A stretch of DNA of 60,506 nucleotides. It comes from Bacillota bacterium (GTDB lineage Bacteria; Bacillota; Clostridia; Tissierellales; Sedimentibacteraceae). The stretch spans positions 1-60,506 of the forward strand of contig JAFACY010000013.1 of assembly GCA_023425285.1 (NCBI GenBank). The letters run 5' to 3'. Both the position numbers and the translations under genes were made by a program. The notes under the pieces are model-generated. The model was not told the DNA's origin. It did not search any database and saw nothing but the letters and a program-made list of their open reading frames with translations. Within the stretch, counting starts at the first letter, position 1. Every line of letters begins with the position of its first letter. Below, piece by piece: positions 53,032 to 60,506 of the stretch.

Positions 53032-55536
53032 ATGCACAAAGAATCAGACAAACAACAAAAGTATTATTTCTCTGACAGGCTGAAAAATCAGCTTGCTCAG
53101 ATATCACAGCACCCACTGACTGTTGTGGCAGCACCGTCTGGTTTTGGAAAGACCACTGCAGTAAGAGAATATTTAGGAGAGAATCTTCCATATGATGCCT
53201 GTCGTTATTGGTACACCTGCTTAGGAGAGTCAGCATCCATGTTCTGGACAGGCATTTGCGGGTTGTTCTCCAATGTGAATCAAAAGACGGCACAAGACTT
53301 AAAAAATTTAGACATGCCATCTATTGACACATTATTTTATATGGTGACATATATCAGAAATATAAACTGCAGAACAGATACATACATCATAATTGACAAT
53401 TATCATCTTGTTGACTGTGATATTCATAGTGAACTTCTGCATGCTTTTTCCATGCATATGGACCCTCTTTTACACATAGTCTTTATTACTCAGGATGCCA
53501 GAAAGCAATTTTTAGTTTATAATGATAATATACATTTTATTAATTCATCTGCTTTTTTGTTTGACAGGGAGAGTATCAAATGCTTATTTCGCATAAACGG
53601 CATCCGTCTGACAAAGGATGAAACAGAGAAACTATTTACGAGCACTGAAGGCTGGGTGGCAGCTATACGCCTGCAAATGATCAGCTTTATGGAGACAGGT
53701 TCGTTTACGCTTGGTGCCGATATTGATCAATTGGTGGATAATGTTATCTGGAATCGCCTCGACGGGGAAGAAAAGGAATTTCTTCTGTCAATTTCGATAT
53801 TGGATAAATTTACAATTCGACAGGCAATCATTATGGTAAATAAAGCTTCCTTGCCGAATAAAATTTATGAATTCCTGAAAAATAATGATTTCATCAAATA
53901 TTTGCCGGATAAATTTTATTATAGCATACATACCATTCTTCTTAATTATCTAAGAGACAAATTCCACAATCAGACATCAGAGGATTATCAGAAAAGTATA
54001 TATAAAAAAGCTGGGGAAGCCTGTTCCGCAGATTTACATTATTGCCATGCCGCAGAATTTTATTACAGAATCAAAGATTTTGATGCAATTTTATCATTAC
54101 CATTCACTCGTGAGTATCTGAATGAACAAAAGGAAAGATACCAGTTAGGTTTTTGTGCAACGCTGATAAGAGAATGTCCTGATGAAATATTATGCAAGTA
54201 CCCTGTTAGTATGATAGTCTTCGGATATATGACATTAATGAACGGATACTATGATGAGTATAAAAAGCTGTGCAGACTTTTACATCGTGTAACTCAAAAC
54301 GATGTAGATTACAACCAGGAGCAGTTGACAAATATAAAGGGTGAGTATGTACTTTTGGAATCTTTGGGTGAATTTAATGACATAGCAAAGATGATGGAAG
54401 GTCAAAATAAATATTGGAAGCTTTCGGGTAAGACTACTGACATGGTTAAAAGTGACACCCCATTTTTGTTTGGTAGTATATCCGTATTGAATATGTTATG
54501 GCGTGATAAGGGAGGGCTGAAGGATGTACTCAAGCAAATGGAAGGAGGAAGCAACTTATATCACAAATTAACCATTGGACATGGCGCCGGTGCGTTTTAT
54601 GCAATGAAGGCAGAGACTATGCTCATGGCAGGTGAAGATGATGAAGCGGAAATTTTATGCTATAAAGCTATCCATGATGCCCGAGGCTATAAGCAGGATG
54701 ATATTTGTCTTTGCTCGGAATTGATTCTTGCCCGCATTGCTATTTTACGAGGGGATGTGGAGGCATATTTTAAGGCAGTTAAAAATATCCGTAATTATGC
54801 TGATGACAATCCCAAGCTCTATATAATTCGTATGGTTGAACATTGTATGTCAACCATAAGCTTTGTGCTTGATGATGAAGAATACACCGCTCCATGGTTT
54901 TATGATATGGAGAGTATTAAGAAAACAGTGTATTATCCTGTTGTTCCTCATGCGCAAGTGCTGCACTTGTGGCTGCTTCTCAAGGGGAAAAGATATAATG
55001 AGTTTTATGCAATGTGTGAGCATGCACTGAATATATCGGATAACCCTGAGGGTAATATCAAATATTTAATGCCTAAGGTTTACCAGTTAATTTTTTTTGC
55101 CTTAGCAAAACGAAGTAACGGAAGATATCTTGAGGCGCAGGCGCATCTCAAGGAAGCACTGACTACAGCTTTTCAGGATCAAATTTATCTTCCATTTGCA
55201 CAGCGTGAATGCATGATGCATTTCCTACCCGAAATGAGTACAAGCTTTTATGACGGAACTAATATACCGGGGGTGGATAGTTTCACCAAAATAATGGAAC
55301 TGTGTAAGCGCCAGAAAAGAGGGGTAAGCATTATAAAGAGGGCTATTCTTCAGGATAAGTCTCCTCTGACACCGAGAGAAAGGGAAATTGCGCTGCTTGC
55401 AAAAGAGCGCTTAAGGTCCAAGGAAATTGCCGCCAAGCTTTATATATCTGAAATGACCGTAAGGACCACACTCAGAAGTATTTACAGCAAGCTTAATATT
55501 CATTCAAGAGCTGAACTGTATCTAAAGGAATTTTGA
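53032..55536 (+). CDS. MalT-like LuxR family regulator (signal-transduction ATPase)
   Basis: An 834-residue STAND-type activator. N-terminal ATPase with Walker A APSGFGKTT (residues 34-42) and Walker B TYIIIDNYHLV. The middle is a long helical array with TPR-like repeats. The C-terminal LuxR HTH is SPLTPREREIALLAKERLRSKEIAAKLYISEMTVRTTL in sequence parts, ending at the stop. Such proteins bind a small inducer, use ATP and activate nearby genes. GGAGG precedes the ATG. The inducer and targets are unknown; the chemotaxis genes downstream are possible targets. Confidence 0.9.
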   Translation: MHKESDKQQKYYFSDRLKNQLAQISQHPLTVVAAPSGFGKTTAVREYLGENLPYDACRYWYTCLGESASMFWTGICGLFSNVNQKTAQDLKNLDMPSIDTLFYMVTYIRNINCRTDTYIIIDNYHLVDCDIHSELLHAFSMHMDPLLHIVFITQDARKQFLVYNDNIHFINSSAFLFDRESIKCLFRINGIRLTKDETEKLFTSTEGWVAAIRLQMISFMETGSFTLGADIDQLVDNVIWNRLDGEEKEFLLSISILDKFTIRQAIIMVNKASLPNKIYEFLKNNDFIKYLPDKFYYSIHTILLNYLRDKFHNQTSEDYQKSIYKKAGEACSADLHYCHAAEFYYRIKDFDAILSLPFTREYLNEQKERYQLGFCATLIRECPDEILCKYPVSMIVFGYMTLMNGYYDEYKKLCRLLHRVTQNDVDYNQEQLTNIKGEYVLLESLGEFNDIAKMMEGQNKYWKLSGKTTDMVKSDTPFLFGSISVLNMLWRDKGGLKDVLKQMEGGSNLYHKLTIGHGAGAFYAMKAETMLMAGEDDEAEILCYKAIHDARGYKQDDICLCSELILARIAILRGDVEAYFKAVKNIRNYADDNPKLYIIRMVEHCMSTISFVLDDEEYTAPWFYDMESIKKTVYYPVVPHAQVLHLWLLLKGKRYNEFYAMCEHALNISDNPEGNIKYLMPKVYQLIFFALAKRSNGRYLEAQAHLKEALTTAFQDQIYLPFAQRECMMHFLPEMSTSFYDGTNIPGVDSFTKIMELCKRQKRGVSIIKRAILQDKSPLTPREREIALLAKERLRSKEIAAKLYISEMTVRTTLRSIYSKLNIHSRAELYLKEF

Positions 55537-55583
55537 CGAAAATTGTCGATTTACCACATAATGAGGTATGAATATATATGTAC

Positions 55584-55620
55584 ATCTGCCGAAGTGATAT
55601 TAAAGGCAGATTATTTTTTT
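55584..55620 (+). terminator. Terminator after the LuxR gene
   Basis: Stem ATCTGCC/GGCAGAT followed by a long T-run. Confidence 0.8.
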
Positions 55621-55741
55621 TATACAAATTGTATATTTATTAACAATACATTTAAAGGCAACAACTGAACGGAACCTTTTCAATTGCCAATACAATGTAT
55701 TGAAATATTAAATATAAAAAACTTAGAGGGAGGAAGACTTA

Positions 55742-56257
55742 GTGGCAGAAACAAATTTAATAAATCTGATGGAAATGGAAGACGAGGATACTCTGAGAGG
55801 AAAGTATCTTATCTTTACTATGGGAAATGAGCTCTATGGTATGGAGATACGATATATTACCGAAATAATCGGTATTCAGCCGATTACGGAGATTCCTGAA
55901 ATGCCGGAATACATAAAGGGCATTACAAACCTTCGCGGTAAAATCATACCTGTTATGGATGCGCGTCTGCGTTTTAAAAAGGCTGTCAGAGAATATGACG
56001 GCAGAACTTGTATCATTGTAATTGACACGGACAACATTTCTGTCGGCTTGGTTGTTGACGGTGTTTCAGAAGTAATTGATATTCAGGATGAGGATATTGC
56101 ACTTCCACCTAATCTCAACGGAGGGCGCGGATATATCAAGGGTATAGGAAAGTCAGAGGGTAGTGTGAAGCTTCTTCTTGACTGTCAAAGACTATTGAAT
56201 GATGACGAACTGGACATGCTTGGGGCTATAGAGCCGGAGAGATACTACAAAAATTAA
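55742..56257 (+). CDS. cheW: Chemotaxis coupling protein CheW
   Basis: A 171-residue scaffold that links chemoreceptors to CheA. Family marks: GNELYGMEIRYITEI, ITEIPEMPEYIKGITNLRGKIIPV and VGLVVDGVSEV. It starts at GTG behind GGGAGGAAG. The chemoreceptor gene follows 22 bases later, so the two are in one operon. No CheA or CheY is in the window. Confidence 0.94.
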   Translation: MAETNLINLMEMEDEDTLRGKYLIFTMGNELYGMEIRYITEIIGIQPITEIPEMPEYIKGITNLRGKIIPVMDARLRFKKAVREYDGRTCIIVIDTDNISVGLVVDGVSEVIDIQDEDIALPPNLNGGRGYIKGIGKSEGSVKLLLDCQRLLNDDELDMLGAIEPERYYKN

Positions 56258-56279
56258 GTTTTAAGGGAGAGGAAATCCT

Positions 56280-58010
56280 ATGAATGCTAACAAGACAAAA
56301 GAGGGAAAGGGCGGATTTATTAAAAATCTGACTGTCGGGAAAAAAATAAGCTTTGGGTTTGGTATTGTGCTTGCACTGCTGGTATTGTCTATAATGTTGT
56401 CATTATTCAATATCAGTAATATCAGCAATCAAATTAATTTGTACGGAAAATATACTGTTCCAAACGCAGAGCATGTACGAAGCATGCAGGTAAGTATGCA
56501 GCAAATTTTACACAATATTCTTGAAGCTATTACAGCTGACAATGTTCAGGAATCTAAGACTGCATTGGATAGAGCAGGAGATTATGGCAGTATAGTTGCA
56601 AGTGAATTAGAAGCATATAAAAATAACCAGAGAAACAGTGACAGAGATTCTGAAATTGAAAAATTAAAGACAATTATAGCCGAAGCAGCAGCCGATAGGG
56701 CTAAAATTAATGAGCTGGTTCTTAATCGCTCAGATACAAATCTCGATAAGGCACTGGACATGTATTATGATGAATATAAACCAAGAATTGATAATGCAAT
56801 GGACATTTTGCTGGGATTTTCAACAACTGCCAAGGATCGTGCAGCACAGCAAAGTACAGAGGCCAAAGCATCTTCAACTATGGCGTGGATTATGCTGATT
56901 GCATGTGCTGTCGTATCCGTTGTCATTACTATTATAGTGGTAACAATCATCACAAAGTCCATATTGAATCCCGTAAACAAAATTGTGAGTACATATCGGG
57001 AAATATCCAAGGGTAATATGAATGCCCAAATTAATTATGAAAGTCGTGATGAGCTTGGTCAGATGGCAAAACTTATTCAGGAATCAAATGAACTGCAAGG
57101 TACAATTCTTGGAGATGTCATTGATAAATTCACAAGAATATCGAACGGTGACCTCAGGATAAAAGTAGATATGGATTATCCCGGTGACTTTTCAATTCTT
57201 AAGACAACAATAGAAAACACAGTTTCCACTTTGAACAATACAATGCAGATTATCAACAGTGCGGCAGAGCAGGTGAGCATAGGAGCTTCACAGGTATCAG
57301 GAGGAGCACAGGAGCTTGCGGCAGGATCTACAGAACAGGCATCCTCGGTACAGGAGCTGAATGCTTCTGTTACAGAAATTGCTGAGCAGGCAGATGAAAA
57401 TACCGCAAACGTAAAGATTGCATCTCGTTACATAGATGAGGCAGGTGCAGGTGTAAATGCTGGAAATGAGCATATGAAGCAGCTCACAAAAGCTATGGAG
57501 GAAATAGGATCAGCATCAAATCAAATTGCTAATATTACAAAGGTAATTGAGGATATTGCGTTCCAGACAAACATCCTCGCACTTAATGCCGCAATAGAAG
57601 CGGCACGTGCAGGAGCTGCCGGTAAGGGATTTGCTGTTGTTGCAGATGAGGTGCGCAATCTTGCCGCAAAATCTGCTGAGGCTGCTAAACAGACATCAGA
57701 CCTGATTTACAGCTCAGGGGATACAGTATCTAAAGGTACACAGATAACAGTGCAAACGGCACAGGTTTTACAGGATGTCGGAAAGAGTGCTCAGAAGGTT
57801 ACAGAAAGCTTTGCTAAAATTGAACAGGCATCATATGAGCAAGCGAAAGCCATTGAGCAAATTAAACAGGGGATCGATCAGGTTTCCGACGTTGTACAGA
57901 CAAATGCTGCTACGGCAGAAGAAAATTCAGCTACAAGTGAAGAAATGTCAGCACAGGCAGGAGCCTTGCGTGAGGAGGTCAGCAAATTCAGGCTGAATAC
58001 CGGACGTTAG
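56280..58010 (+). CDS. Methyl-accepting chemotaxis protein
   Basis: A 576-residue receptor. TM1 at about residues 23-46, an external four-helix-bundle domain to about 195, TM2 at about 200-225, HAMP after it (SILNPVNKIVSTYREISKGN), and the signalling coil with the hairpin tip IAFQTNILALNAAIEAARAG. Glutamine/glutamate methylation-like sites are in the flanking helices. It pairs with the CheW just upstream. A divergent ligand domain leaves the stimulus unknown. AGGGAGAGG precedes the ATG. Confidence 0.93.
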   Translation: MNANKTKEGKGGFIKNLTVGKKISFGFGIVLALLVLSIMLSLFNISNISNQINLYGKYTVPNAEHVRSMQVSMQQILHNILEAITADNVQESKTALDRAGDYGSIVASELEAYKNNQRNSDRDSEIEKLKTIIAEAAADRAKINELVLNRSDTNLDKALDMYYDEYKPRIDNAMDILLGFSTTAKDRAAQQSTEAKASSTMAWIMLIACAVVSVVITIIVVTIITKSILNPVNKIVSTYREISKGNMNAQINYESRDELGQMAKLIQESNELQGTILGDVIDKFTRISNGDLRIKVDMDYPGDFSILKTTIENTVSTLNNTMQIINSAAEQVSIGASQVSGGAQELAAGSTEQASSVQELNASVTEIAEQADENTANVKIASRYIDEAGAGVNAGNEHMKQLTKAMEEIGSASNQIANITKVIEDIAFQTNILALNAAIEAARAGAAGKGFAVVADEVRNLAAKSAEAAKQTSDLIYSSGDTVSKGTQITVQTAQVLQDVGKSAQKVTESFAKIEQASYEQAKAIEQIKQGIDQVSDVVQTNAATAEENSATSEEMSAQAGALREEVSKFRLNTGR

Positions 58011-58040
58011 AATTGCATTAACTGCTTAGGGGGCATTTAT

Positions 58041-60506
58041 ATGGAAGAGAGAAGAGAAGATATTGAGTTAATATTGAAAAGAAGATCACTACATGTAGTG
58101 CTTTTGTGCGGACTTGTGTTTGTAGTATCTATTTACTTGCTCTTTATACAGGAAAAGCAAAGGATGAGTGAAGAGTTCGACAACATGATCAGTGACAGTC
58201 TGAAAATTCACACGGAAAGTGATGCAAATAAGATCGGTAATGATATTGAGAATGCAAAACGTGCTGTGAAGACTGCGGAAACTATATTCAGGCTTTCCGG
58301 CAGTGACGAGCCAAGAGAGTTTTTAGAGAACAGAAACGCTGCAAATCCTGTATACATTGTTGAATACATTACTATGGAAGAAATTAGTGGTGATAACGGA
58401 GACGTTTTTTTGAAGCTGATGAACGGAGAAATAGTGGTGGATAGTATGATATCTGATGATCAGGATGAATATTTTGTTGTGGTTTTTCTTCCCCTGAGAG
58501 AGAATGATATCACAACAGGTGCATTTTATACACGGCTTTGTTGGGCAGATCTACTGCACGAGGGAGTGGAAAGTGCAGTATATCAGGGTATCCAGAATGC
58601 TATTATAACTACTGAGGGAGATGTTATTTTCAACACGTTTGTTAAGGGCGGAGGCGGCAATATAATTGACGCCTTAGCTTCTTATAATCTTACACAGACG
58701 GAAATAGACCGTATTTCCTACATTATATACAGTCCTGATATGGACAGTGCTGTCTTTCTTCGACACGGTGAAAACTATTTTGTGTCTTCTGCACCCATCC
58801 GACATAACGGCTGGAGTCTTGTATCCTTCGTCAGGGGTCCTGATGTGCTGTTGCGTTCTGCAAACATATTCCAAAATGTTTTAAGGACGAGTATTGCGGC
58901 AATCATAATTACTGCCATAGCAGCATGTATAATCTTCTTTCAGTTCCTTTTTGGTAAAAGGAGGCTGGAGCAGGAGAAGCAGCTCAATTATGTTCACATA
59001 CAGCGTTTTAAAGCGATGTTTAATCAGCACAGCGCACTGATGCTGGTTGTTGATGCAGAAACAAGAGAAATTATGGATGTTAATCCTGCTACGTTAAATT
59101 ATTTTGGATATACAAGAGATGAGATGGTAGGACATAGGGCACAGGAATTTAATCTCCTTCCGACTGAAATAGCGGCTGAAAAATACCGTGGAGCCGGACT
59201 GTCGGGGGATGTCATATTTTCTGCCGCTCCGTATCGACTCAAAAGTGGTAAAATCCGGCTGTTGGATGCTTATGCTTCCGCCATCACGGAAGGAGAACGC
59301 AAGCTGTTTTATTTTATACTCTTTGATGTAACAGATAAGGAACGCTACAGGGAAGAAATGCTGCATGAAAAGGAATTGTTAAGGACAACACTGCAATCCA
59401 TCGGAGACGGTGTAGTCACAACGGACAACATGGGTATAATCACCGGCATGAACAATGTTGCAGAAAAACTGACAGACTGGGATAATGAGTCGGCAATAGG
59501 CAGACCCTTTGATGATGTATTTGTATTACAAAATGAATCCACCGGTCATACAGTGGAAAATCCTATACAAAAGGTACTGGAAACAGGTCTTATTATCGGA
59601 CTTGCAAACCATACCGAGCTGATAAACCGCAGTGGATTATGTGTTCCCATTGCAGACAGTGCCGCGCCCATTAAAGATGAAAACGGACAGACTTTCGGAG
59701 TAGTAATGGTATTCCGTGATGTAAATGAAGAAAAAGAGCATAACAAACAGGTTGAATTTTTAAGCTATCATGATTTTTTAACCGGATTGCACAACAGGCG
59801 ATACGTTGAGGAAATGATGGTACATCTTGATAAAGAAAAATATTTGCCGATTTCCGTTATTATGGCGGATGTTAACGGTCTTAAAATAACAAATGATGTA
59901 TTCGGACACAAGACAGGAGACACATTGCTGAAAAGTGTAGGGATACTTCTGCAGGAATGCTGTGAGGAGAAGGACTTAATCGCACGCTGGGGTGGCGATG
60001 AATTTGTTGTTATCATGCCATATAAGTCTCTTGAAGATGCAGAAAAGGTAGTACAAAAAATTAAGGATACTCATGTTGCGATAGAAGGCAGCAATCTGTC
60101 TCTCAGCCTGTCACTTGGATGTGCATGTATGAATACGACAGAAAGCAGCATTCATTCTGCTTTGCAGCAGGCAGAAAAATATATGTATCAGCAGAAGCTG
60201 CTGGATGGAAAAAGCTATAGAAATGCAATCATAAGCACATTGCTGGCCACTCTTTATGAAAAGAGCAATGAAACGGAAGAGCATTCCAAACGCATTGAAA
60301 CATACTGCCATGCCATAGGAAGGAAGCTTCATCTTTCATCAAAGGAGATGGACGAGCTTTCCTTGCTGGCTCTCCTGCACGACATAGGTAAAGTCAGCAT
60401 AGATCCGAATATTCTGAAAAAGCCCGGACCGCTCACTCCCGAAGAATGGGAAGAAATGAAACGTCACACTCAAATAGGATATCGAATTGCCCAGGTAACA
60501 CCTGAG
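58041..60506 (+). CDS. Membrane PAS-PAS-GGDEF-HD-GYP protein, C-terminal end cut by the window
   Basis: At least 822 residues; no stop before the window end. TM1 (15-36), an external sensor region, TM2 (about 283-306), PAS (about 325-435), PAS (about 450-570), GGDEF with intact RWGGDEF (651-655), then an HD-GYP domain with HDIGK (780) and the start of HTQIGYRIAQ. It could both make and break cyclic di-GMP. No RxxD inhibitory site is visible 5 residues before GGDEF. It follows the chemoreceptor by 30 bases, so sensing, chemotaxis and c-di-GMP may be linked. Confidence 0.9.
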   Translation, partial: MEERREDIELILKRRSLHVVLLCGLVFVVSIYLLFIQEKQRMSEEFDNMISDSLKIHTESDANKIGNDIENAKRAVKTAETIFRLSGSDEPREFLENRNAANPVYIVEYITMEEISGDNGDVFLKLMNGEIVVDSMISDDQDEYFVVVFLPLRENDITTGAFYTRLCWADLLHEGVESAVYQGIQNAIITTEGDVIFNTFVKGGGGNIIDALASYNLTQTEIDRISYIIYSPDMDSAVFLRHGENYFVSSAPIRHNGWSLVSFVRGPDVLLRSANIFQNVLRTSIAAIIITAIAACIIFFQFLFGKRRLEQEKQLNYVHIQRFKAMFNQHSALMLVVDAETREIMDVNPATLNYFGYTRDEMVGHRAQEFNLLPTEIAAEKYRGAGLSGDVIFSAAPYRLKSGKIRLLDAYASAITEGERKLFYFILFDVTDKERYREEMLHEKELLRTTLQSIGDGVVTTDNMGIITGMNNVAEKLTDWDNESAIGRPFDDVFVLQNESTGHTVENPIQKVLETGLIIGLANHTELINRSGLCVPIADSAAPIKDENGQTFGVVMVFRDVNEEKEHNKQVEFLSYHDFLTGLHNRRYVEEMMVHLDKEKYLPISVIMADVNGLKITNDVFGHKTGDTLLKSVGILLQECCEEKDLIARWGGDEFVVIMPYKSLEDAEKVVQKIKDTHVAIEGSNLSLSLSLGCACMNTTESSIHSALQQAEKYMYQQKLLDGKSYRNAIISTLLATLYEKSNETEEHSKRIETYCHAIGRKLHLSSKEMDELSLLALLHDIGKVSIDPNILKKPGPLTPEEWEEMKRHTQIGYRIAQVTPE

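Overview
The window looks like a chromosomal stretch of a low-GC, anaerobic, Clostridia-like Firmicute (perhaps Tissierellia/Sedimentibacter-like; this is an inference). The reasons are AT-rich DNA, strong AGGAGG ribosome binding sites, two T-box leaders, a glycyl radical enzyme, FabK instead of FabI, a V/A-type ATPase in the Enterococcus hirae ntp order, flavinylated lipoproteins with ApbE, and solitary oxidative-stress genes (PerR, catalase). No prophage, IS element, CRISPR array, tRNA or rRNA was seen.

Layout. 1-0.9 kb: tail of a glycyl radical enzyme and its radical-SAM activase. 0.9-4.4 kb: Ile-type T-box leader and ilvN-ilvC-ilvB. 4.4-8.5 kb: a lipoprotein FMN/FAD fumarate-reductase-like enzyme, divergent from a TetR regulator and followed by a MATE exporter. 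8.6-9.7 kb: Fe-S aldo/keto reductase. 9.8-12.8 kb: CsoR and a CopA copper ATPase whose 3' end encodes an in-frame CopZ chaperone with its own ribosome binding site. 12.8-15.5 kb: an archaeal-type valyl-tRNA synthetase behind a Val-type T-box. 15.7-19.5 kb: DUF3810 and DUF1540 proteins and a secreted beta-propeller protein. 19.7-23.5 kb: FMN-binding lipoprotein with four exact 160-residue repeats, ApbE, and a DUF3343 protein. 23.5-24.3 kb: ZIP metal transporter.

24.4-28.8 kb: tsaC/sua5, ywlE, rpiB, wecA/tagO, wecB, a gene set that in many Firmicutes lies directly before the F-type ATPase operon. 28.8-33.7 kb: type II fatty-acid synthesis (acpP, fabK, fabD, fabG, fabF, fabZ). 34.6-43.3 kb: the nine-gene V/A-type ATPase operon (ntpFIKECGABD), whose c-subunit carries the residues that bind Na+ in E. 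hirae. 43.4-46.7 kb: a small unknown protein, a second secreted propeller protein and a DUF4143 ATPase. 46.7-49.6 kb: a minus-strand oxidative-stress operon (unknown membrane protein, catalase, PerR). 49.6-52.5 kb: a nitronate monooxygenase/FabK-like protein whose promoter and operator closely match those of acpP, then a PutP Na+/proline symporter. 52.5-60.5 kb: XRE regulator, MalT-like LuxR regulator, CheW, a chemoreceptor, and a PAS-PAS-GGDEF-HD-GYP protein cut off by the window end.

How it fits together: the flavinylated lipoproteins and ApbE suggest electron transfer at the outer face of the membrane. The Na+-type V-ATPase and PutP suggest a sodium-based membrane economy. The clearest unusual items are the CopA-CopZ fusion with an internal start, the 160-residue repeat lipoprotein, a hairpin element present in two covarying copies at operon junctions, and the operator shared by acpP and the NMO-like gene.
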